Shown: positions 48,901 to 57,396 of the stretch, piece after piece
How positions within the stretch are numbered: position 1 is the first letter of the stretch
How the letters are laid out: each line of letters starts with the position of its first letter
Source: Comamonas antarctica
Lineage (GTDB): Bacteria; Pseudomonadota; Gammaproteobacteria; Burkholderiales; Burkholderiaceae_C
Direction of reading: 5' to 3'
Length of the DNA stretch: 64,000 bases
Assembly (NCBI RefSeq): GCF_013363755.1
Contig: NZ_CP054840.1
Location: 572,001 to 636,000, forward strand
Program-made: the position numbers and the translations under genes
The notes under the pieces: model-generated
What the model was told of the DNA's origin: nothing
Databases searched by the model: none
What the model saw: only the letters and a program-made list of their open reading frames with translations

Positions 48901-49101
48901 GTAGGTCACGCGCTGCTCAGTCTCAAGCGGCGAGTAACCAGCTGCTTGAGTGTTGATTTGGACCTGGACGTTGGTGATGTCCGGGACGGCGTCGATGGGA
49001 AGCTTCTGGTAGTTGAAGACACCTAAGGCGCCCATTGCAAGGGCGGCTAGCAGCACCAGCCACCGCTGCTCGATCGAGAATCGAATCAGTTTTTCAAACA
49101 T
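45919..49101 (-). CDS. czcA: CzcA RND proton/cation antiporter (copy 2)
   Basis: This 1060-residue HME-RND pump is closely similar to copy 1 through its length. It carries the same ALDFGIIIDGAVVIVENC triad segment (D402/D408/E415 by equal N-terminal length). The C-terminus differs slightly (EDVSAEPVHSVPSAH). It is intact and on the opposite strand to copy 1. Confidence 0.95.
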   Translation of the reverse strand: MFEKLIRFSIEQRWLVLLAALAMGALGVFNYQKLPIDAVPDITNVQVQINTQAAGYSPLETEQRVTYPIETVMAGLPNLEQTRSLSRYGLSQVTVIFKDGTDIYFARQLVNERIQEARDKLPAGITPALGPISTGLGEIYLWTVETKDGAKKPDGNPYTPTDLREIQDWIIKPQLRNVPGVTEINSIGGFAKEYQIAPVPERLASLGVTLQDIVTALDRNNGNVGAGYIEKRGEQYLVRAPGQVKSMEDIGNVILSSANGVPVRVRDVADVSIGRELRTGAATDNGREVVLGTVFMLIGENSRTVSQAVDKKMVEINRNLPEGVHAVTVYDRTVLVDKAISTVKKNLMEGAILVIVILFLFLGNIRAAVITATVIPLSMLFTFTGMVNYKVSANLMSLGALDFGIIIDGAVVIVENCVRRLAHAQAHHGRPLTRAERFHEVFLASKESRRALLFGQLIIMVVYLPIFALTGVEGKMFHPMAFTVVAALVGAMILSVTFIPAAVALFIGNRVSEKENFLLGHAKRIYAPLLDRVMSAKALVLSIAAVAVVLCGLIATRMGSEFVPQLNEGDLAIQALRIPGTSLSQSIAMQRQIEGTLKEKFPEIDRVFARTGTAEIASDPMPPNISDGYIMLKPMDQWPEPRKTRDELLTAIQEVVGKIPGNNYEFSQPIQLRFNELISGVRSDVAVKIFGDDMDVLNKSAEEISSMLQKIQGASEVKVEQTTGLPMLTVNIDRQKAARYGLNVADIQDTVATAIGGREAGTMFEGDRRFDILVRLPEAIRNDMEGMKRLPIPLPRSAGTAEARTNFIPLAEVASFELAPGPNQVSRENGKRRIVVSANVRGRDVGSFVAEAEQGLAQIKIPTGYWTSWGGTFENLQSASKRLQIVVPVSLLLVFVLLFAMFGNAKDGLLVFTGIPFALTGGILALWLRDIPMSISAAVGFIALSGVAVLNGLVMISYIRTLREEGVPLDDAIRDGALTRLRPVLMTALVASLGFIPMAIATGTGAEVQRPLATVVIGGILSSTLLTLLVLPILYRLAHKPDEKDEDVSAEPVHSVPSAH

Positions 49102-49117
49102 GTGTAAGGCTCCGTGA

Positions 49118-50719
49118 TCAGTGCGTGTGCTCGGCGGACGCCTTGCCCAGTTCGGACTTCACTACGAAGCTGCCGGACGCTGCATAAGGCGTTCCAGGCT
49201 TGATGCCTTGCAGGACCTCGATCCGTTTGCCGTCGCTGCGCCCCAGTTGCACTGGTTGGGCAATGAAGCCTCCATTGACCTTGAGGAAGACAACCGGCTT
49301 TTCTCCAACCGTCTGGACCGCGTCTGCAGCGATCGTCACGGGCACTGTGGCTTCATCAGCCACGACCTCGACGTTCACGAACAGACCTGGCCGCCATGCC
49401 CCCTTGGGGTTATCCAGTACCACCCGCGCTTTGGCGGTTCGGGTTTGCTCGCCTATGAGCGCGCCCACGAAGGCCACTGTGCCCGTCGCTGAAGCGTCGA
49501 AAGCGGTGGCCTTGATAGTGACTTTCTCGCCAACTCGCACCTGAGGCAAATCTTTGGCTGGCACGTTGATCTCAGCCCAAACTTGGCTCAGGTCCGAAAT
49601 CGTGAACACAGCAGCGTCTTCCTTGACGGCTTCACCAAGGCTCAGATGTTTCTCGATGACGATCCCATCAAAGGGCGCACGCAGTTCAATCCGGTTCAAA
49701 CCAGAGGCGGATGAGGACGAAAGGCCCAGTGCACCCAGCTTCTGGTTAGCGTTTGCGACGGCCACTTCGGCTTCGCTGAGAGCCTGTTTAGCTTGCAGGT
49801 AGTCCTGCTCTGCCGAAACCTTCTGCTCCCAGAGCTTTTTCTCCCGCTCGTAGGTCGTCTTTGCCAACGCCATGCGCTTTTGGACCGTCTGCAGCTCGCT
49901 GCGTTGCTCCGATGCTGTGGGACTTGCGATAGCGGCCAGCACCTGCCCCTTCTTGACAACCTGGCCCAAGCTGGCGTTGACGCTTTCCACCACGCCTGCA
50001 AGGCGCGGGACCACGTGCGAAGTGCGATCTTCGTTGAGACGGATCTCGCCGGGCAGCAGCAGCGCAGACTTGATGCTCGCAGGGGATGCCGAGTCAATGC
50101 TGATAGCTGACGCCTTAATCTGGGCATCTGTCAGCTCGACCTTGCCTTCTTCCTTGCTCATCACGAAAAGGAAAGGCTCATTGCCCTTTTGCGCAATGAT
50201 CTCAATGTCAAACACATGCGGTTCTGCCACGTTCTCGCGGCTCACCCATCCAGCCTTTTCCTGAATGAATGAGAGCGTCTGCTTTTCCCCCGTCGGCCGG
50301 GTAATTGTTGCGGCGACAGTGGCGGCGCTCTGGGGCAGTGGCTTTTCCTTGTCGAACATCCAGACGCGAAGGCGTGGCTCGCCGCCGTCTTCTGCGAGCA
50401 GGGCTTCCAGCCCGAAGTCGCCTTCCTTGAAGAGGCTGCCGCCGTTCGCACCCTTCGACTCACTTTTCTCGTGATGCTCCCCGTCGGCATGACCTTTGTC
50501 GTCGTCGTGGCCTTTGCCATCCGCTTTGCCATGGTGCTCGCCGTCTCCGTGCCCCTTGGCTTCAGTGTGTGTGCCGTGGCCGTGGCCATCTCCCTCACTG
50601 GCTGCTGCCTTCGTCTTGCCACCCTGCAGAATGAGGGCGCCAGCACCAACGCCCATCGCGATGACGACGGCGATGGCGATCAGATGCTTCTTGCTGATGC
50701 TTGATTTGATGGAGTTCAT
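49118..50719 (-). CDS. czcB: CzcB membrane-fusion protein (copy 2)
   Basis: This 533-residue adaptor has an N-terminal anchor (LIAIAVVIAMGVGAGALIL), a His/Asp-rich region (GDGHGHGTHTEAKGHGDGEH), and lipoyl and barrel parts as in copy 1 (SLGQVVKKGQVLAAIASP, ELRAPFDGIVIEKH). It lies 16 bp before czcA and 8 bp after czcC. Confidence 0.93.
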   Translation of the reverse strand: MNSIKSSISKKHLIAIAVVIAMGVGAGALILQGGKTKAAASEGDGHGHGTHTEAKGHGDGEHHGKADGKGHDDDKGHADGEHHEKSESKGANGGSLFKEGDFGLEALLAEDGGEPRLRVWMFDKEKPLPQSAATVAATITRPTGEKQTLSFIQEKAGWVSRENVAEPHVFDIEIIAQKGNEPFLFVMSKEEGKVELTDAQIKASAISIDSASPASIKSALLLPGEIRLNEDRTSHVVPRLAGVVESVNASLGQVVKKGQVLAAIASPTASEQRSELQTVQKRMALAKTTYEREKKLWEQKVSAEQDYLQAKQALSEAEVAVANANQKLGALGLSSSSASGLNRIELRAPFDGIVIEKHLSLGEAVKEDAAVFTISDLSQVWAEINVPAKDLPQVRVGEKVTIKATAFDASATGTVAFVGALIGEQTRTAKARVVLDNPKGAWRPGLFVNVEVVADEATVPVTIAADAVQTVGEKPVVFLKVNGGFIAQPVQLGRSDGKRIEVLQGIKPGTPYAASGSFVVKSELGKASAEHTH

Positions 50720-50727
50720 GGTCGATC

Positions 50728-52086
50728 TCAGTTTTGCTGGTTGGTCGGTGCATTGGGCGTCGGGTTGCCCAGCAGGCGGTCGATCTCCGCGGCTGCTCGA
50801 TGGGCCTCGGCCAACGCCTTGAGGTATTGCGACTTGGCAGTGAAGTACGTGCGTTGTGCGTCTAGAACTTCGAGAAAATTGAATTTGCCGTTCTCGAACC
50901 CAATGGTTGCCGCGTCGTAGGCTGACTTGGAACCGGGAAGCACGTCACTCTGCAGCACCTGCACTTCGGTACTGATCGTTGACAGTCGATCATGGGCTTG
51001 GGTCACCTCGCTGTGCAGCCGCACGGTGGTGCCTTGCAGCTCGTCCCTGGCTTTGTCTTCAAGCTTCAGGGCCTCCAGCAGGTTGCCTTGGTTGCGGTCG
51101 AATACCTGTAGAGGTACCGACACTCCGAGCAGGAGCATGTTGCGCTGTGTCTCGTTGCTCCGCTGCATACCTGCGCTCACAGTCACGTCCGGCACGCGCT
51201 TGCTTTGTTCCACCTCGGTCAAAGCTTTGCGCCGATCCACTTCAGCCTTGGCGACAACAACGGCTGGTGATGACGCGACCAATGATTGCAGCGCAGCAAG
51301 ATCAGGAACGGTTGGAATGCTCTCGGCATCGCCTTCCAGCTGGAGAGTGACCGCGGTGCTGCGGCCCAACAATGCATAGAGGCGGGTCAGCGCATTGCGC
51401 TCTTCGCTCGCCGCCTGCGTCAGCTCCACGCGTATTCCAGCTTCAGCAACGCGTGCCTTTGTCTCCTCGACCGGGGAGACCTTGCCAGCCGCGACACGCT
51501 TCGCAACGGTGTCAGTGGATGACTTGGCAAGCGTTGCGCTGTCCTTTGCCAGTGCCAGCCGCTCTCGGGCAGTCAGTGCGTCAAAGTAAGCGGCAACCAC
51601 GCTGGCGCGTACCGTGGATTTCACCTCGGTGAGCTGAGCTTGTGCTTGCTCCCGAGCACTTTGCGCGGCTTTAGTCCGTGCAGCACGCTTCCCGCCAAGT
51701 TCGATCGGAAGGTTGAGCTGCCAGCTTTGCGTGCGCGTTTTCGAGCGTGTGTCTTCGAGCGAGTACGCGAAATCTGGGTTTGGGCGCGCGCGTCCTTGAA
51801 TGACTTGCCCTTCCGTCGCCTCAACCTGACGCGTGGCCGCAGCAACGTCTGCATTTCCCTCCAGCGCCAAGTCGATGGCCCTGGCCAACGACATCGGAGC
51901 AGCGGACGATGCCGAGGCGCTGTGAACAACTACCGGCTGGCTTCCCACGGCGCCCGAAGACACGCCCTGGGCGAGCGCGATTGATCCAGCCGCAAACAAC
52001 GTGGCTGCAACGATCGTTGTGACCGCAAAATTCTTCCGGCCGGGCGCAGCGACCAGGCCATTTGAAATATGAATTCCCTTGAACAT
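50728..52086 (-). CDS. czcC: CzcC outer-membrane factor (copy 2)
   Basis: This 452-residue TolC-family channel has the same length and layout as copy 1. The N-terminal region (FKGIHISNGLVAAPGRKNFA) and signal segment diverge more than the core (ARPNPDFAYSLEDTRSKTRT, KRVPDVTVSAGMQRSNETQR). I chose the ATG at 52086 to match copy 1. Confidence 0.92.
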   Translation of the reverse strand: MFKGIHISNGLVAAPGRKNFAVTTIVAATLFAAGSIALAQGVSSGAVGSQPVVVHSASASSAAPMSLARAIDLALEGNADVAAATRQVEATEGQVIQGRARPNPDFAYSLEDTRSKTRTQSWQLNLPIELGGKRAARTKAAQSAREQAQAQLTEVKSTVRASVVAAYFDALTARERLALAKDSATLAKSSTDTVAKRVAAGKVSPVEETKARVAEAGIRVELTQAASEERNALTRLYALLGRSTAVTLQLEGDAESIPTVPDLAALQSLVASSPAVVVAKAEVDRRKALTEVEQSKRVPDVTVSAGMQRSNETQRNMLLLGVSVPLQVFDRNQGNLLEALKLEDKARDELQGTTVRLHSEVTQAHDRLSTISTEVQVLQSDVLPGSKSAYDAATIGFENGKFNFLEVLDAQRTYFTAKSQYLKALAEAHRAAAEIDRLLGNPTPNAPTNQQN

Positions 52087-52240
52087 CCGATTCTCCAGTG
52101 ACCTTGAAACACGAGGAAATCGGCGGTACGGCACCGACAAAGATGCCTGGCTGTTCAAGTCCATTTCGGCCACGGCGCGCGCGGCGATACCGCCTTATCG
52201 AAGGCGGATGAAAAATGGATCGAGTAAGAAGCCCCGCCGA

Positions 52241-52606
52241 CTAGGCGAGGGAGGGCCACTGAGGGCGATCGGGCGGGATGGGGCTGATGCCAGCTAACGG
52301 TGACAAGACCGGAGCATTCATGCCGCTGCCGCGATTGGCAGGCATTTTGGCAACTGGCACGTGGACTGCACCGAGTCCAAGGCCATGGCATGAGCGGCAA
52401 TCGGGGTCGAACTTATCGAGGTTCTTTTCGCCTGCTTTGGTTTTGCCGCCAGAGGCACCTGAATCATGCTGGTGTTCGTGGTGACCTACATGCTGCACGG
52501 TAGAGGCGGACGTAAATCGCTCATGCTGGCAATACGTAGCTACCGCTGCCCAGCTAAACTGGAGCGGTAGCAATGCGAGCATCAAAGCGACGACCCAGCG
52601 ACTCAT
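52241..52606 (-). CDS. czcI: CzcI-like small metal-efflux accessory protein (copy 2)
   Basis: This 121-residue protein has a signal peptide (VVALMLALLPLQFSWAAVA), a His-rich QHVGHHEHQHD, a DCRSCHGLG site and the end PPDRPQWPSLA. It is more divergent from copy 1 in the middle. It is the first gene of operon copy 2, with 154 bp to czcC. Confidence 0.85.
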   Translation of the reverse strand: MSRWVVALMLALLPLQFSWAAVATYCQHERFTSASTVQHVGHHEHQHDSGASGGKTKAGEKNLDKFDPDCRSCHGLGLGAVHVPVAKMPANRGSGMNAPVLSPLAGISPIPPDRPQWPSLA

Positions 52607-52674
52607 TTTTTTATTCTAGCATGGCAGCCAGTCTTCTCGACTGCCTGCGTCAAAGAACGGAGCCAGTCAGCGCC

Positions 52675-53196
52675 TTAAAGACTTTGGGAGTGGCCCGTGA
52701 AGCCACGCTCAGTGGCAACGTCAGTGTGGCTACCACGGTAGAGGCCAGGAAATACTTCCTTGACCGAGCGGCCGTCTTCGCCGTTTGCCATCATCTCGCC
52801 GTGGACGATGGCTTCCTCCAGTTCGTGGCGAACCTCGTCTCGCGTCTTGGCCTGTGCGGTCACTGCCTGCGATGGATAGCTGCCGGGTGCAATTTCGTTG
52901 AGCTTGGCACCGGACTCACCGGCGGCCAGAATTTCTCCTGTCCGCATCGCCTGGTTCAGTTCCTGAGCCACTTGCGAGCGTGTCTTTGAAACAGTGGCTG
53001 CGGGGGCTGGGTAAGCACGCGGATTGATTTCGCGCAACGTCATGCTTGCCTCGCCGCGGGACAACATCTCGCCGCTACGCATCGCCTGCGAGAGTTCTGC
53101 GCGAACCTGTTCACGGGTCAGAGGTGCCGACTGGTCGGCAGCGAATGCGGGTGCGGCGCCCAACGAGAGGATCAGCAGTGCGGTCTTGAAGTTCAT
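52675..53196 (-). CDS. Secreted DUF4148-like protein with three repeats
   Basis: This 173-residue protein has a signal peptide (FKTALLILSLGAAPAFAA). It contains three copies of a unit of about 45 residues: TREQVRAELSQAMRSGEMLS, TRSQVAQELNQAMRTGEILA and TRDEVRHELEEAIVHGEMMA. Between units lie LREINPRAYPAP- and LNEIAPGSYPSQ-type spacers. The longest member of the island's DUF4148 set; function unknown. I chose the ATG at 53196 for the signal peptide. It probably follows the 53235 gene in one transcript (38 bp gap). Confidence 0.78.
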   Translation of the reverse strand: MNFKTALLILSLGAAPAFAADQSAPLTREQVRAELSQAMRSGEMLSRGEASMTLREINPRAYPAPAATVSKTRSQVAQELNQAMRTGEILAAGESGAKLNEIAPGSYPSQAVTAQAKTRDEVRHELEEAIVHGEMMANGEDGRSVKEVFPGLYRGSHTDVATERGFTGHSQSL

Positions 53197-53234
53197 GGTG
53201 GTTCCTTTGAATGAATGAGATTGATTGGATGGTG

Positions 53235-53606
53235 TTAGGGCAACTGTCGGGCGTTGACCCATCCAGCTTCGCCGCCCATGTCGCGCATACCGTCAGCGGT
53301 AACGGGGTTCTTGCGTGAGTACTCCAGTTCTTGCCTGACCTGCTCGCGGGTCTTGCTCAGGGCAGGAGCCTTCACGAGCGGATAGGTGGCGGGATAGCCA
53401 CGGCTGATCCATTGGAGCGAGCCGTCTTGCTGCGCTACGAGCACAGCGTTGCGAACTGACTCCCGGCTCACGGTGTTGCCCAGATGGTCGGGAGTAAAAA
53501 CTGCTCCCTGCTCCTGCACTGGGCTGGCGTGATACGCCGACCCGGCGAACGAAGCGGTAGCGACGGTGGCCAGGCCAACAATGATGAGTGCGTTGCGAAC
53601 TTTCAT
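53235..53606 (-). CDS. Small secreted DUF4148-like protein
   Basis: This 123-residue protein has a signal peptide (NALIIVGLATVATASFAGS), then AYHASPVQEQGAVFTPDHLG and the motif KTREQVRQELEYSRKNPVTA. It shares the VSRESVRNAVLVAQQDGSLQ segment type (ARKDGSL in others) with the 20426 and 33202 proteins. A CusR-like box lies 117 bp upstream. Confidence 0.76.
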   Translation of the reverse strand: MKVRNALIIVGLATVATASFAGSAYHASPVQEQGAVFTPDHLGNTVSRESVRNAVLVAQQDGSLQWISRGYPATYPLVKAPALSKTREQVRQELEYSRKNPVTADGMRDMGGEAGWVNARQLP

Positions 53607-53722
53607 GAGAATCTCCTGTTGCACCGGCTGCCTCTTGGCAACCGGGAGATGCTTTTTTTGCACCACGGAGAGAAGTCTAAAAATCGCGCACCATCGAGGC
53701 AGTGACTGCAAGATTACGTTTT

Positions 53723-53736
53723 TGACAGATTTGTAA
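53723..53736. promoter_or_regulatory. CusR/CopR-type box between divergent genes
   Basis: TGACAGATTTGTAA fits the TNACA-N4-TGTNA pattern of the other boxes, with one arm altered. It lies 117 bp before the gene at 53606 (minus) and 54 bp before the gene at 53790 (plus). Confidence 0.5.
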
Positions 53737-53789
53737 AGTGCTGCGCACTGTGTGTCGGTTCGCGTGTGGCTAGCCTAGAATCCGGCGTC

Positions 53790-54131
53790 ATGTCCCACCG
53801 CGTGCAATCGGCCATGCTCGTGCTTGCCCTTCTCTGGCAGGCAATTAGCATGGTCAATCCCTTTGCAGGAGCACCCCGCGCCGACCAGTTTGAGCACCTG
53901 GTAGTTTTCACACACGTGGCGCACCAAGCTAATGAAGACCGGTTCATGCATGAAAACGCATCAGCCTCTCATCTGCATACAGATGAGGGGCTGATGCTTG
54001 CGGGGCTGATCCTGACATTGGCGCTCGGAGTTCCGAGCGTGCCTCGGGCGGACCTAATTCCTGAGCAGGCACCACGCTATTCGCCGCCCTCACTGGACGG
54101 CCTGCTGCGTCCCCCGATGGCGCTGGCCTGA
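53790..54131 (+). CDS. Hypothetical secreted protein of the metal cluster
   Basis: These 113 residues have an N-terminal hydrophobic segment (VQSAMLVLALLWQAISMVNP), a His-containing middle (FEHLVVFTHVAHQANEDRFM, SHLHTDEG) and a Pro-rich end. No family is recognised. The His pattern and its place divergent from a DUF4148 gene suggest a small metal-related protein, somewhat like CzcI. I chose the ATG at 53790; an upstream start at 53766 is in frame. TAGCCTAGAAT before the start resembles a -10 box. Confidence 0.5.
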   Translation: MSHRVQSAMLVLALLWQAISMVNPFAGAPRADQFEHLVVFTHVAHQANEDRFMHENASASHLHTDEGLMLAGLILTLALGVPSVPRADLIPEQAPRYSPPSLDGLLRPPMALA

Positions 54132-54363
54132 ATACGCGTCCTCGGCGCGCGTCTGCCACCAGTGTGCGGTGGCCCCCCAAATATCCCTTTCTGCACGAAG
54201 CCTTCGCGTGACTGCCCCTGTGCGCGGCAGTCCGCGCGCAGGCGGTAAACCATCAAACGTCCCGTCGTGACTCGATGCGCAGTGAGGTGCCGGACCGCGC
54301 CGCTAGTTCGCAGCGGCACTCGTCCGAACATTTCCCTATGGCTCCTTCTTTGAGGACCCCCTT

Positions 54364-54633
54364 ATGAGTTCGCAACAAGTCCTGACCATTGCGCAGGCGG
54401 CACTGCACATGTTGCTGATGACCGCCGCGCCTATCCTGCTCGTAGTGTTGCTGGTGGGCCTGATCGTTAGCACCTTCCAGGCGGTGACGCAAATCAATGA
54501 AAACACGCTGTCGTTCATCCCCAAATTGGTGGCCGCCATCGTCGTGCTGCTCATTGCCGGACCATGGCTCATCAGCACCTTCGTGGACTACTTGCGAGAG
54601 GTGCTGCTCTCGATCCCAGGTATGGTTGTATGA
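54364..54633 (+). CDS. fliQ: Orphan flagellar export protein FliQ
   Basis: This 89-residue protein has two membrane helices and the FliQ signature (VGLIVSTFQAVTQINENTLS, FIPKLVAAIVVLLIAGPWLI). Its length and ends match complete FliQ, an inner-membrane part of the flagellar type III export gate. GAGGA precedes the ATG. No fliP lies upstream and no fliR downstream. The 232 bp before it and the 143 bp after it hold no other flagellar sequence that I recognise. It is out of place among metal genes and probably arrived by recombination. Confidence 0.85.
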   Translation: MSSQQVLTIAQAALHMLLMTAAPILLVVLLVGLIVSTFQAVTQINENTLSFIPKLVAAIVVLLIAGPWLISTFVDYLREVLLSIPGMVV

Positions 54634-54875
54634 CTGTGCATTGCCAACTGTGCCAGCGCAGGCCAAGAAGGCGCGCGAACTCGGCAGATTCATTGGTCCT
54701 GGCCATTGAGGCTGCTACCATTAGTTACGAGCGCAAAGCACTTGTATTCATCATTCTGGTGCTGCTGCCAATCCAGTGTTGACGCCGACCGAAAACTGAG
54801 CCACTTTTTGGTGTGATGCCGACCTAAAACTGAGCCAGGTGTTTTACCTACCCTGCTGTTTTGTGCAGCAAGGGA

Positions 54876-56420
54876 ATGAAGAGGGTGATCACCATGGACA
54901 TGATTGGCAAGATACGGCGGATGCATCGCCGGGACAAGAAGACGAAGCGGGAGATATCGAGGGCCACGGGTCTGTCGCGCAACACGGTGGCCAAGTGGCT
55001 GGACGAGGCGCAGCCGGTCGAGCCCAAGTACCGCCGGGAGGCGGCGAAGGCGACCAAGCTGTCGGCGCACGAGGCGGAGCTCAAGCAAGCCTTGAAGGCC
55101 GATGCCAAGCGGCCCAAGAAGGAGCGGCGCACGGCCAAGGCCTTGTTCACGCAGATCAAGGCAGCGGGCTACGAAGGTGGCTACACGCGGGTGACGGACT
55201 TCATCCGCAAGTGGCGCCAAGGTGAAGGCCAACAGGCGGCCTGCAAGGCCTTCGTGCCATTGACCTTCGAGCTTGGCGAGGCCTTCCAGTTCGACTGGAG
55301 CGAAGACGGCTTGCTGGTGGGCGGGGTGTACTACCGCATGCAGGTCTCGCACATGAAGCTGTGTGCCAGTGGGGCCTTCTGGCTGGTGGCCTACCCCAGC
55401 CAAGGCCACGAGATGCTGTTCGATGCGCACACCCGCAGCTTTGCAGCGCTGGGTGGCGTGGCACGCCGTGGCATCTACGACAACATGAAGACGGCGGTCG
55501 ACAAAGTCAAGAAGGGCAAAGGCCGCGTGGTCAATGCGCGCTTTGCAGCCATGTGCGCGCACTATCTGTTCGACCCTGATTTTTGCAACCGTGCCAGCGG
55601 CTGGGAGAAGGGGCGCGTGGAGAAGGATGTGCAAGACAGCCGCCGTCGCATCTGGGTGGAGGCGGGGCAACGGCGCTTTGGCAGCTTTACCGAGCTCAAT
55701 GCGTGGCTGGGCGAGCGCTGCCGGGCTCTGTGGCGAGAGCTGCGCCACCCGCAGCACAAAGCGTTCAGCATCGCCGAGATGCTGGAGCTGGAGCAAAGCC
55801 ACCTGATGCCGATGCCGGTGGCCTTTGATGGCTATGTTGAGAACCCGGCCAAGGTGAGCAGCACCTGCCTGGTGACGGTGGCGCGCAACCGCTACTCGGT
55901 GCCCTGCGAATGGGCGGGGCAAATGGTCAGCACACACCTGTACCCGGCGCAGATCGTGGTGGTGGCCGGCGATGCTATGGTGGCCACGCACGAGCGCCTG
56001 AGCGATCGCAACCAGACCCGCTACGACTGGCAGCATTACGTGCCGCTGATCGAGCGCAAGCCGGGCGCGCTGCGCAACGGCGCGCCCTTTGCAGACCTGC
56101 CCGAGCCATTGCAGCGCATGCGCAAAGGCTTGCTGCACCAGGAGGGGGGCGACAGGGTGATGGCGCAGGTACTGGCCGAGGTGCCCAAGCAAGGGCTGGA
56201 CGCCGTGCTGGTGGCGGTGGAGTTGGCCCTGGAGAGTGCGCCGCCATCGGGGCGGGTGAGCACCGAGCACTTCATCAACGTGCTCGGCCGCCTGCAAGCG
56301 CAGCCCCTGCCCGAGACGGTTGCGACCAACCTGCAAGTGAGCCAGACACCCCTGGCCGACACGGCGCGCTATGACAGCCTGCGCGCTGGCAGCGACATGC
56401 AGGAGGCCGATCATGCGTGA
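54876..56420 (+). CDS. istA: IS21 transposase IstA (element B, copy 2)
   Basis: This protein of about 514 residues has an HTH ([20 protein letters not shown]), the first catalytic region [17 protein letters not shown], the box [16 protein letters not shown] and a C-terminal barrel part ([14 protein letters not shown]). Start options are GTG 54861, ATG 54876 and ATG 54894; I use 54876. It is complete, so it could move both itself and the truncated copy. Confidence 0.92.
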   Translation: MKRVITMDMIGKIRRMHRRDKKTKREISRATGLSRNTVAKWLDEAQPVEPKYRREAAKATKLSAHEAELKQALKADAKRPKKERRTAKALFTQIKAAGYEGGYTRVTDFIRKWRQGEGQQAACKAFVPLTFELGEAFQFDWSEDGLLVGGVYYRMQVSHMKLCASGAFWLVAYPSQGHEMLFDAHTRSFAALGGVARRGIYDNMKTAVDKVKKGKGRVVNARFAAMCAHYLFDPDFCNRASGWEKGRVEKDVQDSRRRIWVEAGQRRFGSFTELNAWLGERCRALWRELRHPQHKAFSIAEMLELEQSHLMPMPVAFDGYVENPAKVSSTCLVTVARNRYSVPCEWAGQMVSTHLYPAQIVVVAGDAMVATHERLSDRNQTRYDWQHYVPLIERKPGALRNGAPFADLPEPLQRMRKGLLHQEGGDRVMAQVLAEVPKQGLDAVLVAVELALESAPPSGRVSTEHFINVLGRLQAQPLPETVATNLQVSQTPLADTARYDSLRAGSDMQEADHA

Positions 56421-57198
56421 GCTGGACAAGGAGTTCAAAGAGCTGCGCCTGTACGGCATGGCCGGGGCCTGGGAGGACCTGGTCAAGCAAGGCGGCCACG
56501 CCACGCTGGAGAGCTCGCGCTGGCTGCTGGAGCACCTGCTGCAAGCGGAAGTCACGGACAGGGCCATGCGCTCAGTGAGCTACCAGATGCACACGGCGAA
56601 GTTCCCCGTGCACCGCGACCTGGCGGGCTTCGACTTCGAATGCTCGCCCGTGGACAAAAAGCTCATCGAGCAGTTGGCCAGCATGGCGTTCACCGAGCAG
56701 GCGCACAACGTGGTGCTAGTGGGTGGCCCCGGCACGGGCAAGACGCATCTGGCCACGGCCATCGGCGTGGCGGGCATCACGCGCCATGGCTCACGCGTGC
56801 GGTTTTACTCCACGGTGGATCTGGTCAACGCACTGGAGCAGGAGAAGGCCCAAGGCAAGGCAGGCCGCATCGCAGCGAGCTTGCAGCGCATGGACCTGGT
56901 CATCCTTGATGAGCTGGGCTACCTGCCCTTCAGCCAGGCAGGCGGCGCCTTGCTGTTCCACCTGCTGAGCAAGCTCTACGAGCAGACCAGCGTGATGATC
57001 ACCACCAACCTGGACTTCAAGGAATGGTCCAGCGTGTTCGGCGACGCCAAGATGACCACGGCACTGCTGGATCGACTCACGCACCACTGCCACATCGTCG
57101 AGACGGGCAACGAGTCCCACAGGTTCATGCACAGCACAGCCGTGGCCAAGAAACGCATCAAGGCACGCGAACAGGCCAAGAAGGCTGAGCCGTTCTGA
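56413..57198 (+). CDS. istB: IS21 helper ATPase IstB (element B, copy 2)
   Basis: 261 residues, identical to the product of 31971-32756. AGGAGG precedes the ATG, which overlaps the istA stop. Walker A and B motifs are intact. Confidence 0.93.
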   Translation: MRELDKEFKELRLYGMAGAWEDLVKQGGHATLESSRWLLEHLLQAEVTDRAMRSVSYQMHTAKFPVHRDLAGFDFECSPVDKKLIEQLASMAFTEQAHNVVLVGGPGTGKTHLATAIGVAGITRHGSRVRFYSTVDLVNALEQEKAQGKAGRIAASLQRMDLVILDELGYLPFSQAGGALLFHLLSKLYEQTSVMITTNLDFKEWSSVFGDAKMTTALLDRLTHHCHIVETGNESHRFMHSTAVAKKRIKAREQAKKAEPF

Positions 57199-57396
57199 GC
57201 GGTTCAAGGGCAAGCCGCTACGGGCTTCGCCCTGCGCGGCTTGCCCTCAACGGACGACCACCGAGCTCGATCACCAAGGAGACCAAAACCGACCCAAGGC
57301 ACTACACTTATCCACAGCCGACCTTCACAGGTTGGCCATTAGCCCTGGCTCAAAATTCAATCGGCACGGTGGCTCAATTTTGAATCGGCGCCAACA

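Larger units (their letters stand above)
54777..57396 (+). mobile_element. IS21-family element B, copy 2, complete
   Basis: This 2620-bp element has ends TGTTGACGCCGACCGAAAAC (left) and TGTTGGCGCCGATTCAAAA (complement of right), with internal subterminal repeats (AACTGAGCCA at the left, ATTTTGAGCCA-type at the right). It carries istA and istB. It is the full-length partner of the truncated copy at 30889-32954, in the same orientation. I see no clear target duplication. Confidence 0.92.
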
